Shown in pieces: positions 1 through 8,797 of a stretch of DNA of 59,228 nt (the stretch's first letter is position 1; every line of letters begins with the position of its first letter). The DNA comes from Pseudomonas avellanae BPIC 631 (lineage in GTDB: Bacteria > Pseudomonadota > Gammaproteobacteria > Pseudomonadales > Pseudomonadaceae): assembly GCF_000444135.1 (NCBI RefSeq), contig NZ_ATDK01000214.1, forward strand, positions 1 to 59,228. Direction: 5' to 3'. A program made the translations under genes and the position numbers. Under the pieces are notes generated by a model. It saw nothing but the letters and a program-made list of their open reading frames with translations, did no database searches and was not told where the DNA came from.

Positions 1-108
1 GGATCGCCAAGCCTGGTCATTCATCCGCGACAGCCGATCAATGCTTTCCACCAGTAGTCGGATTAATTCCGGGCGGTCGGCATGGCTGCCACTGGCAGTT
101 TCATACGA
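1..108 (-). pseudogene. Serine recombinase (resolvase) remnant, runs off the window
   Basis: On the minus strand, codons in this interval read YETASGSHADRPELIRLL followed directly by VESIDRLSRMNDQAW. This matches the resolvase pattern in which an ESGA...RPEL.RLL segment is followed by a GDVLLVE linker and the catalytic-region DRLSR motif. Here about ten codons of the linker seem deleted, so the copy is probably dead. The recognisable part starts near 108 and continues past position 1. No start codon is visible: the frame runs back into the DUF5677 stop at 199-201. It suggests a decayed Tn3-type or similar element at the left edge. Seen: the motif. Inferred: family and decay. Confidence 0.45.
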
Positions 109-198
109 CGTTCCTTGTGTCTTTTCGATGCAAAAGTGGTGTTTTTCTACTGACCCAGCCCCGCACGAAGCGAGGCCTGGGGTTACACGGTCGATTTC

Positions 199-1038
199 CT
201 ATTTACTCCGACGGTCAAGGCGTTGGCTTCGAATAGCGCGCTGTGCGGTTTTTTCAAGTGGGTGGGGGGCTTTATCGAATCGGTCCACCACCTCATTAAT
301 TTGGCCCGCGAACTGCTCCAGCTTGAGTAACTCTGCAATCCCAACTGCAACAGGAATGGCTCCATAAAGACAGTAATAGAGTGACGCTGCGATCTCGTCA
401 GGCCCACCTGCACCGACTTTGTAGTTCCAATACTTTCGGCCCTCGTGAGGCTCAATGAAATGATCGAGGGATGTGGCTGATACATGTCCAGCGTCATCAG
501 AGAGCACCTGGTAGGTAAAGTACGCGGGCTCCAAAGCCCTCAGCGCGGCTACCGCTTTGGGACTCATGATGCTAAGTGATTTCTCAAGTTGATCTATCGC
601 TGTCTGCAGGGTTTTCCGCGTACCAGGGTCAGTGCTGTGGGTATGCAGGGTTAGGTAACGGTTACGACGGCTCTTCAAGTGATCATCCCGAAGCATCTGC
701 ATAAACGTGGCTTTGTCTCCGCCCATCGCAGCCACCGCGAGACTTACTTCAATGACAGATCGTGCCATAGCGCGGCATTCGACATACATGTCTCGTTCAG
801 CCATCAGGAGTGCCCCTTGCTAGAAACATGCCGCTCGCATTAGCAAACGCACTAGCACCGCATCATCCGCCATCGAACTCGTGTGTACGGTGTTTAGCGA
901 CTCTTGCGCCATCGCCATGATCAGTTGGTTCACGTCTTTCGCTAAAGCAAAGAATCTTTCGTTGGCTTGCAAGACGATAGGTACAAGCTCGTCTGCTTCA
1001 GAACTGAGAAATCCGGCTGGAGGAAGCTCCCATTGCAT
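199..1038 (-). pseudogene. DUF5677-type protein interrupted by an in-frame amber codon
   Basis: Two open segments in one frame, 820-1038 (72 codons) and 199-804 (201 codons), are separated by a single TAG at 820-822 and five sense codons. Read through, they give a continuous protein of about 279 residues: an N-terminal helical region, then RLLMRAACF-stop-QGALLMAERDMYVECRAMARSVIEVSL. The latter resembles the central helices of DUF5677 proteins, which lie in the middle of the domain and not at a start. The stop therefore interrupts the gene. The codon is one C-to-T step from CAG (Gln). The proposed start at 1038 follows a GAGG ribosome site. The gene lies downstream of two small genes on the same strand. 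Function of the family is unknown; DUF5677 is assigned by eye. Confidence 0.65.
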
Positions 1039-1098
1039 ACGCCACGCCTCAAAAAATGCATTGATCGACGACCCCTTTGTGTTCCGAGGTGCCTTTTC

Positions 1099-1356
1099 CT
1101 ACTTGCTGTCCAAGACAGCGGCTACCCAGCATTTCGCACCGTTACATTCATCACCACCTTCGGCAATGAAAATGTGATCTGTTTCATTCACAGCGTATAC
1201 GCCTGGGCTCTCATCGCTCGGATCACGCAAGGAATCCTTCCAGCCGTACACCGCGCCTTGCCAGATCAGCACGACGCCTTCACGGTATTCCAGGTTGCCT
1301 GCTCGCCACTTCGCTGCGGTCGAGCGTAACGCCTCGATCAGTTGTGCCATGTTCAC
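1099..1356 (-). CDS. Hypothetical 85-residue protein
   Basis: A small acidic soluble protein (MNMAQLIEALRSTAAKW...) with two cysteines near the C terminus (ECNGAKCW). No signal peptide, membrane segment or family motif is recognised. It starts 11 bases after the stop of the upstream lipoprotein gene and lies upstream of the broken DUF5677 gene on the same strand, so the three may have formed one transcription unit. It could be an immunity-type or regulatory accessory protein, but nothing in the sequence proves that. Confidence 0.5.
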   Translation of the reverse strand: MNMAQLIEALRSTAAKWRAGNLEYREGVVLIWQGAVYGWKDSLRDPSDESPGVYAVNETDHIFIAEGGDECNGAKCWVAAVLDSK

Positions 1357-1367
1357 CTTTTCCTAAA

Positions 1368-1853
1368 TCAGTCTCGCACGAGCTTCAGCATTCCTCCGTC
1401 ATACCAGGAAAGAGCTAACGACCCATCCTGTGCTAAAAAAAATACCGGACTTTCTTGATCAAAAGGACCCCAGTTGCCAGATTTACACTCAACCCCATAG
1501 GGTACGGCTCTTTCGATGCCGAGCTTATGAAGTTGTGGCTCTAGTCCAACTCCGCTCATTGCCGGAAGCCTTTGAAATACAGGTGCCTTGCACACATCTT
1601 CCGTAGAGTCTGCTGACGCTTGCCATGCAAGTTGTTCGTGATTGAAACCGAGGCGTCGACCCATGAATCTCGGATCATTATCTTCTAGTGCTTGCACGCC
1701 CGAGTCTGATACTGCTACACCTGCAACACGCCAACTGCCGTAAAGCGCGCTTTCTCCAAGCTGATCGCGCTTTGGAGGATCCATACTCACTGCGCATCCT
1801 GTCAGCGACAACATAATCAGAAAGGATGAGCTGAAAGAAAATCGAGATTTCAT
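1368..1853 (-). CDS. Putative lipoprotein, hypothetical
   Basis: Translation from the ATG at 1853 gives about 161 residues beginning MKSRFSFSSSFLIMLSLTGCAVS: a short basic n-region, a hydrophobic core and a lipobox LTGC, so the mature protein should start with a lipidated Cys near residue 20. A longer reading from 1922 would put 23 non-signal residues before this and is less likely. The mature part is soluble and mixed alpha/beta in character, with three Cys (DVCKAP, VECKSG). No known domain is recognised. It is probably membrane-anchored in the periplasm. It heads the small minus-strand group ending in the broken DUF5677 gene. Confidence 0.6.
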   Translation of the reverse strand: MKSRFSFSSSFLIMLSLTGCAVSMDPPKRDQLGESALYGSWRVAGVAVSDSGVQALEDNDPRFMGRRLGFNHEQLAWQASADSTEDVCKAPVFQRLPAMSGVGLEPQLHKLGIERAVPYGVECKSGNWGPFDQESPVFFLAQDGSLALSWYDGGMLKLVRD

Positions 1854-2073
1854 AAATGGGGTCCGTGATTTTGGTGAATGCGAATATCGAATCCTCGTGC
1901 TGAGCAGCCCTTGGATCGACATCAGGGCGTGGGGGGCATTAGAACGACTTTTATGAGTTCGTGGAGTGGCTGTTATCCAGAATAGCGTCGCCCTGGATAA
2001 CGGCAGCCAGCAAGCCCAAAGGCGCGCCAGCCACCCTCACCACTGCTCAGACCCCCATCAATGTTCTGCCCAG

Positions 2074-4158
2074 CTACACCATATCTGGTGATTGGGTGAA
2101 CGCGCTAGCCACACCCACCAGCGACACCTGCGCGGTTAGCGCAAAGATCATATCGTTATTGCCCAGATCCTGGGTCCAGTCGTCGGTGAGGGCAATCTCA
2201 AACCGATGGCCCTGAGCGTCAGGTTCCACATCCTTGAGGTAGGTGCGGTCCAGATCCGCATTATAGGCCATCTTCAGTGTAGTGCCGGTACCGTCACCGA
2301 ACCCTGTGTAACCCAGCGTCGACACATCGATCTTGTCGTTGTTGTCTGCGAACCGGACAATCAGGTCCACGAAACTCTGGCTGTCCGTGCGGTAGCTGTC
2401 AGTGGCTGCCGTGTAGCGGAATACGTCAGCGTCATTGATGCCATTACGGCCAGAGACCGAAAGGTTCGGGTCGTCGCCGCCGATCAGCAAGTCGGCGCCC
2501 GCGCCTCCGATGATCACATCCGAGCCTCTGCCGCCGTCGATACGGTCGTTGCCGGCCAGGCCATAGATGACTTCCGACATTGCGCTTCCCGTGATTACGT
2601 CCTTGCCAGCCGTTCCTTCGACGGTGGGGGCCGTGAACACCAGGTTGGTGCTGTTCAACTGCCCCGTCAGGTTGCCTTCGAACGCCAGTTCGAAGCGCTG
2701 TCCGTTGGCGTCGGCATCGAAGCTTTTCAGGTATGTGCGCGTGCCCTCGGCGTTGGCCTGGATGGCCAGCGTGCCATTATGGCCATCGCCAATGCCGGTA
2801 AAGCCCAACGAAATCAGATCGACACGGTCCTGAGAGGCGTCGAAGTCCAGAATCCGGTCGCTGCCTGTTTCGGTAGCGGTACGGTAGCTGTCGCTGATCT
2901 GGGTGAAGCGGAAAATATCTGAGCCCGTCCCGCCTGCCAGCACGTCACGGCCACCCGCGCCTTGCAGCACATCGTCTCCGCCCAGGCCACGGATAATCTC
3001 GGCTGTGTCGTTGCCAATCAGGTGGTTGGCCTGGCTGGATCCGTCCACGTGGTATTGGCCGTCCTGGCTGCCGAAGGTGGTGTCCAGGCTGCCATCGGCG
3101 TTCAGTCGGGTGATCACGTCGCCGGCGATAAGGATTTTGCCATCAGGCTGAACGATTGCCGAGTGGGCATAGTTCTTCGCGCCTTGGGGCACCTGGATCG
3201 TCAGCTTGCCATCGTCACTAAAGGAGGTGTCGAACGAGCCATCCACATTCAGCCGCAGTACGTTGAAGGCGTTATTGTCGTTACTCTCGCCAGCCACGAT
3301 GATCTTGCCATCGGCTTGCACGGTTATCGCAGCGCGGTAGTCCAGCCCCAGCGCGGTATCAAAATACACCACGCCGTCCACGCCGAACGCGGTATCCAGG
3401 TTGCCGTCGGCTGCAAGTCGCTGAACGGCATAAACCGGATCGCCCGGGTCGTGGGGGCCGTCGGCGCCCACATACAGCCAACTGCCGAGCAATACGCTGC
3501 CGTCGGGCTGCACAACGGTGGCGATATTACCGGTGCCGTAATGCCCCGTCGGGTTGAGGAGAAGTGCGCCGTTGGCACCGAAATCCTCGACCGGCGCCCC
3601 GGTGCTGTCCAGCTTGAACACGATCGCTTGGGACGTGCCGCGAAGGCTGACGTACACCGAGCCATCTGCTGTGGCGTAAATAGCCATTCCATCAGCGCCG
3701 ATCGGTACATCAAGGCCAGCCGCGCCGCCTTTGCCGAAAGTGGTGTCCAGAGTGCCATCTACGTTGAAGCGTTCTACCTTCAAACCGCCTAGCCCCGGCT
3801 GTGCTGATAGCACTTTACCGTCGGCCTGCACCGCCATTACGTAGTAAGCATAATCTTCCGGGTCCAGGTTGCCGGGCACGAGGGCAATTCCCTCTTGGCC
3901 GAAGCTGTTGTCCAGGCTGCCGTCAGCGTTGAGGCGCACCGCCGTGTAGCTGCCGCGCGTACCATAGCTTTCATCGCCCGGCGAGCCAGGATAGCCAATG
4001 GCAGTCTGGAAGCTTTCGCCACCGACAAGGATTTTGCCGTCAGGCTGAAGGATGATGCTCCAGTTTGAATCGCCACCCGAGGAGGGGTCGACCTGCACTG
4101 TCCCCGGGCCTGTTCGCACGGTGTAGTTGATGGTGGCCTTGCTATCGATTGACGCCAT
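2074..4158 (-). CDS. Secreted RTX protein with delta-60 repeats and two serralysin-type C-terminal domains
   Basis: About 694 residues from the ATG at 4158, which has an AAAGGAC site 8 bases upstream; a 43-codon upstream extension has no such support. Residues about 20-370 carry repeated pairs of the type QPDGKILVGG and RLNADGSLDTTFG, typical of delta-60 (beta-propeller-like) repeats. Residues about 371-512 and 513-694 are two copies of a module that starts with nonapeptide calcium-binding repeats (GLGGDDVLQG, GGRGSDVIIGG) and continues like the C-terminal domain of serralysins, with a shared SDSYRT..D motif. There is no N-terminal signal peptide. This fits export by a type I system with an uncleaved C-terminal signal. 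No ABC exporter, MFP or TolC gene is in the window, so the secretion partner must be elsewhere. Substrate or ligand is unknown. Confidence 0.8.
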   Translation of the reverse strand: MASIDSKATINYTVRTGPGTVQVDPSSGGDSNWSIILQPDGKILVGGESFQTAIGYPGSPGDESYGTRGSYTAVRLNADGSLDNSFGQEGIALVPGNLDPEDYAYYVMAVQADGKVLSAQPGLGGLKVERFNVDGTLDTTFGKGGAAGLDVPIGADGMAIYATADGSVYVSLRGTSQAIVFKLDSTGAPVEDFGANGALLLNPTGHYGTGNIATVVQPDGSVLLGSWLYVGADGPHDPGDPVYAVQRLAADGNLDTAFGVDGVVYFDTALGLDYRAAITVQADGKIIVAGESNDNNAFNVLRLNVDGSFDTSFSDDGKLTIQVPQGAKNYAHSAIVQPDGKILIAGDVITRLNADGSLDTTFGSQDGQYHVDGSSQANHLIGNDTAEIIRGLGGDDVLQGAGGRDVLAGGTGSDIFRFTQISDSYRTATETGSDRILDFDASQDRVDLISLGFTGIGDGHNGTLAIQANAEGTRTYLKSFDADANGQRFELAFEGNLTGQLNSTNLVFTAPTVEGTAGKDVITGSAMSEVIYGLAGNDRIDGGRGSDVIIGGAGADLLIGGDDPNLSVSGRNGINDADVFRYTAATDSYRTDSQSFVDLIVRFADNNDKIDVSTLGYTGFGDGTGTTLKMAYNADLDRTYLKDVEPDAQGHRFEIALTDDWTQDLGNNDMIFALTAQVSLVGVASAFTQSPDMV

Positions 4159-4444
4159 GACATTGTCCTTTAGGCATGGAACCCGAACGGATTGGGAAGG
4201 GGCTTGCACGGATCCTGTGGATCTGACCCTGGCAAGATGAATAAATGCGAACGGTTTAAGCTTTGCCGACAATCGCAGTGTGAGCACAGTAGACCTGATC
4301 GAACGCGTTACGGGGCTTGGCGCACCCCGCAGCGTGTGCCCCGAGGGGGAAAACTACAGCCATCAGGACAATTGCAATTTTCTTCATCTTCGCGCTCACT
4401 TCTCTTGGTTGGAATTCTTGGCTGAGCAGATATATTCCTGCCCG

Positions 4445-5128
4445 TCACGGCTGGCAAGCCATGACTCCTTGCGAAATTGCCTTTGCGATCTTCGCAATCG
4501 TTGCGGGGTCCTGCAGGCGTGGCTCCTCGTCTGGATTGGCAATAACACCCGCCTCAACGAGCACAGCCGGCATCGGAGCCGTTTTGAGCACGATCAGATC
4601 GTCGAAACGGTGAATACCCAATCTCTGATCAATAAACGGGCGGTTTTCGCCTTTGATCGGTGTCACGTGATAAAGAGACGGCGTTTCGCCAGCCGCAAGC
4701 AGCTTCTCACCAATTGCCTTTGCGCAGGCGAGGCTTTGTTGATAATGCGGGTTTAACGTGGACACGAAAATCGAGTACCCCTTGAACTCTCGACGGCGAC
4801 CCGCATCGATCCACGACTGCTGCATCGAGTCATGGTGAATCGAAACGAACAGGTACGCACCCGGTTCAGCATTGGGTCTGTCAGCTAGCGCGATCTCGAG
4901 ATTGTTGGCACCTGTACGCGTGACGCGATCACCGCCGGCCTGAAGGTTGCGCGCAACTGCCGAGCTCAGATCCAGGTTGTAAAGATGCTCGACCCTGCCG
5001 CTTGCTCCCGTTGCACCTGGATGAGCACGTGTGTGCCCCGCATCGACGATGACCCAATCTGCTTAGCAGGGCGAGGCGCACAGCACGAAAGCAAACGGAA
5101 TAATTCGCGAAGTCAGCACTTTGAGCAT
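4445..5128 (-). pseudogene. N-acetylmuramoyl-L-alanine amidase (Amidase_3) with in-frame stop in its signal peptide
   Basis: Reading from an ATG at 5128 gives a signal peptide (MLKVLTSRIIPFAFVLCASPC), then TAA, then ADWVIVDAGHTRAHPGATGASG in the same frame, continuing to 4445. The downstream part has the zinc amidase landmarks: DAGHT (His ligand), GRVEHLYNL (Glu ligand region), SIHHDS (second His) and VLVEAGVIAN (catalytic Glu). The enzyme would cleave the peptide stem from peptidoglycan in the periplasm. The stop falls at the signal-cleavage site, so no exported amidase is made unless the codon is read through. The Met at 4825 would start after two zinc ligands. The stop is one C-to-T step from CAA (Gln), giving a plausible CQADW cleavage site. 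Confidence 0.75.
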
Positions 5129-5291
5129 TTTGTTTTTGCCGACGGTGTTGGTTGATAGAGCGCCATCCATCAGAGCGCAGATGCGTATCCAGAATGCATG
5201 ACGCGTAAATGTCGCTTACATTTTGAAATACAGTGTAGCGAAATCCGGCTTTTGAGTGTTGGGGATGCGGACTGTTATCGCCAGCGTAGGA

Positions 5292-6488
5292 CTACCCAAA
5301 GGTTCTCATAAACGGCTCAGCACATCGCCTGATTGCAGCGATGACCTCTGGCACCTGTTCGCTCAGCTCAACCGAACGCGCCAGCACTTGCTCCAGTGCC
5401 TGCAATTGCCCGGAGATCACCTCTTGCGGCCGCGCAATATCACAGGCCTGGGCGAAATCCAGCAGGCCCTGCCGCGAGGCAAACAGCGATTTGTTGCCAA
5501 CCAGATCCAGTGCCAAAACGTCCTCGGGGATGTAAGCCGTGGTGTTGACGATATCGTAGGCTGGAGCGAGCCGGGCATCGCGTTGGATGGGGTCGGAATA
5601 CAGCAGACCGAAGTTTTTCAAGTGGGCGTCGCCGTTACCGACAATACAGCTCAAGGTCACTATTGCGAATAGCTGGGCCAATGAATCTTGCACCTGGTCG
5701 GGGGCACAGAACAGACGGATTGCCTTGGCAATAGCAGAGTAGCTTTTGCTGTATTTCTTCTCGGCAGGTAACCCCATCAGTGCCGCCATGTCCTCGAAGC
5801 CTATTGGGTTGAGCTGGTCATCCCGGTCGAAGCGTCGCATGACGAACAGCTTGAAGTTATCGGACAGGTAGAACTCCGGCACGATAATTCCTGCTTCCTT
5901 TGCCACGGACATACAAATGAATTCGTTGATCGCCAAGCCAGGAAACTCACCCCGGCCGCTCTTGACGATCAGATCGGAGGTTTTCGACGTGAAACGCTGC
6001 GGCGCGGAATCTTGATGCTCTGGAACCAGTACTTTGGGTTGTACGCCCGAGATGCCAGCACGCAGGATGTAACGATCCACCAAGCCCGCGAAGATGTCTT
6101 CGGCACCATCCCACGCTAGAATCTCGTCCAGGCGCTCTCCTGAAAACTGCTGTCGTTGCAACAGCGCATCGACCTCCGGCGAACTGACCTTGACTCGGCC
6201 GATAGGCGAGCTGCTGCCAGAAAGCGCCAGCAGTAACATTGGATCGACGCTTGCGATCTTGGCCAAACGATTACGTAGCTGCTCCAGAACATAACCTTCC
6301 GGCAGATTCATCTGAAAAATCGGGTGCAGCTCGCGATGGCGGTATTCGTCCATGCGCAGGGGCATTAGCAAGCTGACTGCAGCTTGAGTGCTGGCGTCGT
6401 GGTGGTAGCGAAACAGGTAGTCACCTGCGCTGCTGACGATTCGCCCACTTTCGCCCTGTGGCGTTGCAACCTGCAGCGTGGTCATCAT
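5292..6488 (-). CDS. hipA: HipA-type serine/threonine kinase toxin
   Basis: 398 residues with the two-part HipA fold. Visible landmarks are the glycine-rich loop GISGVQPKVL (145-154), the catalytic-loop NGDAHLKN (285-292) and the metal-binding PAYDIV (309-314). HipA kinases phosphorylate an aminoacyl-tRNA synthetase (GltX for E. coli HipA) and arrest growth; whether this one has the same target is not visible. It starts on TGATG, overlapping the last base of the upstream HTH gene, which is the standard antitoxin-first hipBA layout and suggests coupled translation. It is on the short side for HipA, but the kinase motifs look intact. Confidence 0.85.
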   Translation of the reverse strand: MMTTLQVATPQGESGRIVSSAGDYLFRYHHDASTQAAVSLLMPLRMDEYRHRELHPIFQMNLPEGYVLEQLRNRLAKIASVDPMLLLALSGSSSPIGRVKVSSPEVDALLQRQQFSGERLDEILAWDGAEDIFAGLVDRYILRAGISGVQPKVLVPEHQDSAPQRFTSKTSDLIVKSGRGEFPGLAINEFICMSVAKEAGIIVPEFYLSDNFKLFVMRRFDRDDQLNPIGFEDMAALMGLPAEKKYSKSYSAIAKAIRLFCAPDQVQDSLAQLFAIVTLSCIVGNGDAHLKNFGLLYSDPIQRDARLAPAYDIVNTTAYIPEDVLALDLVGNKSLFASRQGLLDFAQACDIARPQEVISGQLQALEQVLARSVELSEQVPEVIAAIRRCAEPFMRTFG

Positions 6489-6739
6489 CAGTCGAACACT
6501 CCCTGAATTTCGTCCAGCGTGGGCATGGCAGCGGGTATGACCGAGAGCTCACAATCCAGAGCCCCGAGCACCCGCGCATAGGCTGTCATGCCTACTGAAA
6601 GGTCGCCCTTCTCTATAGCGATGACCTTTTGCCGGGTGACTGCAGCCAATGCGGCAAGCCTGGCTTGCGTCAGCCCTCGATTGAGGCGGCGCTGCCGGAT
6701 CTGCTCGCCAAGGCGCGTTGTGATCAGTGAGTAGTCCAT
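6488..6739 (-). CDS. hipB: HipB-type antitoxin / HTH repressor
   Basis: 83 residues with an XRE helix-turn-helix at about 10-65 (LGEQIRQRRLNRGLTQARLAALAAVTRQKVIAIEKG). The family binds HipA and represses its own operon through palindromic operators. The start at 6739 is preceded by GGAAC. The stop overlaps the hipA start (TGATG). A near-perfect palindrome lies 6 bases upstream of the start (6745-6780), which supports autoregulation. The C-terminal tail (LDEIQGVFD) is the likely toxin-contacting or degradation end. Confidence 0.85.
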   Translation of the reverse strand: MDYSLITTRLGEQIRQRRLNRGLTQARLAALAAVTRQKVIAIEKGDLSVGMTAYARVLGALDCELSVIPAAMPTLDEIQGVFD

Positions 6740-6744
6740 GTTCC

Positions 6745-6780
6745 GTATACATTACAAATTAGAGTTAATGTAACGTATAC
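6745..6780. promoter_or_regulatory. Palindromic operator of the first hipBA operon
   Basis: Arms GTATACATTAC (6745-6755) and GTAACGTATAC (6770-6780) form an inverted repeat matching at 10 of 11 positions, with 14 bases between. It ends 5 bases before the hipB start codon, so a bound HipB dimer would cover the ribosome site and the probable promoter. Seen directly; operator function is inferred from the family. Confidence 0.7.
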
Positions 6781-6949
6781 CTGACCTTTGAGAAAATCAA
6801 ATTGATGGGTGAGCAGATTATTTGAGCCGCGACGGCGGCTAGCGGATTTGCTAAAAAGTCTACCCGGCGGCATCGAACCTGACCGCTTAGCGGTACACAC
6901 AGAGGCACCAATCCACAAACCCAACGCAATCAAAAAGGGCCATACCCCC

Positions 6950-7450
6950 ATGCCCGTAAGGCGAATCAGGCTGATCATGCCTTGCTCTGCGACTCAAGCA
7001 TTTGAGACATTCCACAACCATGACATTCGCATGCGTTGGGACAGCCTGTTATCCAGCGCGGTAGTCGAAGACGGCAACAGTCATCCTTACGTGGGGGCTA
7101 TTTCGTCCAATCAGGGGCGGGGCTGGAAACGACTCTTTGCCATGCGCACGCGCTTTGTGAACTACAAGCCCTCACATCACGTTGCTGCTGCCGTCCTGAT
7201 AGAACCTCAAGGTTGCTTTCAGGAGTGGGCAGCGTCTATGCACCACAAAGACCTCGCCAATAACACGTCCGAACTGACGTACACGTTCAATATGCGTCTG
7301 AGACCCCGCTGGCTGGGGTGGATGTTTGATTCGCTGATCAACAGGTTGTTTGAAATTGAAACCCGGCGACGCTTCGCGGCGATGGCGAAGTACCTGGCTG
7401 GGGAGCACGGACAGATGCCCTCGAACCAAGACGGGACAATGAATCAGTAA
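6950..7450 (+). CDS. SRPBCC-fold (polyketide cyclase/START-like) protein
   Basis: About 166 residues from the ATG at 6950. MPVRRIRLIMPCSATQAFETFHNHDIRMRWDSLL is the usual opening of SRPBCC proteins, with the conserved W/D after the first strand. Later strands and the C-terminal helix (LFEIETRRRFAAMAKYL) also fit. The fold makes a ligand cavity; the ligand is unknown. An upstream in-frame ATG at 6809 would add 47 residues unlike the family. The gene is divergent from hipBA and is followed 45 bases later by a lipoprotein gene on the same strand. Confidence 0.6.
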   Translation: MPVRRIRLIMPCSATQAFETFHNHDIRMRWDSLLSSAVVEDGNSHPYVGAISSNQGRGWKRLFAMRTRFVNYKPSHHVAAAVLIEPQGCFQEWAASMHHKDLANNTSELTYTFNMRLRPRWLGWMFDSLINRLFEIETRRRFAAMAKYLAGEHGQMPSNQDGTMNQ

Positions 7451-7495
7451 AAGCCGTGATACCTTGCCGGCCTTATTAATGACAAGGAGGTCGCC

Positions 7496-8089
7496 ATGCG
7501 CACCCTTTATATCTTCATCACAATGGCATCCGCAGTGTTGGCATCGGGGTGCACCATTAACCAAACGGTGACTCCGGTTCAGCTTTCTCAGGACCTGGCA
7601 CCGGAAATCTGCATGATCCCTGCTGATGGTCTGCGCGAAGGGTTCAATACGACCTACGTCAGGTTGCTGACCGAGAAAGGCTTTCATACACGTCAGATTC
7701 CGCCGGGCAGCAGCCCGTCCAGTTGCCCTCTGACGACGACCTATATCGGAACCTGGAGTTGGGACATGGCCATTTATATGAGTTATGCCGACATTCGCGT
7801 TTATCAATTTGGTCAGCAAGTCGGCCAGGCTGAATATGATTCGCGCTGGGGTGGCGGGCGTGTGATCGACAAGTTTATCGATGCAGAGAAAAAGATCACC
7901 GAGATGACCAATCAGCTATTTCCAAAAGGCGCGGCTGGGTTGAAAGGCCCCAAAGGTTCGAACTCTGTTGCCGGCACATCTCCCCTGACAAAAGAAGCCT
8001 ACCAGCAGCAACAGCTCGATCTGCTTAGAGAGCAGAGTCTTCCTTATGCTGAATATCAGAAGCGCTACAAGCAAATAATGGCCGAATAG
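7496..8089 (+). CDS. Sbal_3080-type lipoprotein
   Basis: 197 residues starting MRTLYIFITMASAVLASGC, a lipoprotein signal peptide with lipobox LASGC (Cys19). The start has a strong AAGGAGGT site. The mature domain (about 35-150) has two Cys and the strand-rich pattern WSWDMAIYMSYADIRVYQFGQQVGQAEYDSRWGGGR, which I recognise as the Sbal_3080 lipoprotein type. The C-terminal 50 residues are low-complexity and then Gln/Leu-rich helical. It is presumably anchored to the inner or outer membrane facing the periplasm. Function is unknown. Confidence 0.65.
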   Translation: MRTLYIFITMASAVLASGCTINQTVTPVQLSQDLAPEICMIPADGLREGFNTTYVRLLTEKGFHTRQIPPGSSPSSCPLTTTYIGTWSWDMAIYMSYADIRVYQFGQQVGQAEYDSRWGGGRVIDKFIDAEKKITEMTNQLFPKGAAGLKGPKGSNSVAGTSPLTKEAYQQQQLDLLREQSLPYAEYQKRYKQIMAE

Positions 8090-8179
8090 CTCGACAAGCT
8101 CACCGGGATAATTGCCGACTCATGATCCTTTTGCCCATGGTTCGTGGTCAGTGTCAGGTGGCGGGCAGGCAAAATGTCT

Positions 8180-8797
8180 TCACCGGTTGTGACGCAGAGT
8201 GCTGCGCCACTCCCCGAGCAGCGCCACCACGCCAACCCACCTGCCCCCCAGATCCACCTCAACCCCCACGCCATCCAGATGCTGCATAGCGCCCCATTCT
8301 GCAATACCCCGAGAATGCAGCTTCAAAAGCGCTTCCCGCTCGCACCATGCTCTGGCAAATGCAGCTGGCCGCGTCGCCTCGGGCATGCTTAGCAACCCGG
8401 CAGCTACGTCAGGTCCAAAGTAATCCTGCGCAACCACCTGCCAGTCCGCAACATCCTGGACCTGCATCACATCAATCCCGACCGGCCCCTGTAAGTTCAC
8501 CGCTGCCAGAGACAACCCGGCTTCGTGACTGATGGAAAACCCAGGCTCCGGCAGACCGTTGATTATCAGCCGTGGGGCATGGCCGGGAATGCTGTTAGAG
8601 GTAATCGCATAAAGCGATAACCCGAGCCACTCAACAAGGGCCTCACGCACACAGCTACGAATACGATCTCTCGCTTCGACCCTCGTGGTGCCCGGCTTGA
8701 TCAGGCAACTGACCAGCAGTACACCGGCCTGAGGAGATGATTTGACTGGGGCAAGCTGGCCATTTTCATCGAATGTCCAGATTGCCCCGACGCTCAT
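8180..8797 (-). CDS. 4'-phosphopantetheinyl transferase (Sfp/EntD-type)
   Basis: 205 residues with the transferase landmarks in order: FSISHEAGLSLAAV (about 107-120), GIDVMQV with the Mg-binding Asp (about 127-133) and WCEREALLKLHSRG (about 170-183). The family moves phosphopantetheine from CoA to the conserved Ser of carrier domains. Its ATG overlaps the stop of the upstream Pls-type synthetase gene by 4 bases (ATGA), so the two are translationally coupled, and the synthetase's carrier domain is the likely substrate. No other carrier protein gene is in the window. Confidence 0.85.
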   Translation of the reverse strand: MSVGAIWTFDENGQLAPVKSSPQAGVLLVSCLIKPGTTRVEARDRIRSCVREALVEWLGLSLYAITSNSIPGHAPRLIINGLPEPGFSISHEAGLSLAAVNLQGPVGIDVMQVQDVADWQVVAQDYFGPDVAAGLLSMPEATRPAAFARAWCEREALLKLHSRGIAEWGAMQHLDGVGVEVDLGGRWVGVVALLGEWRSTLRHNR

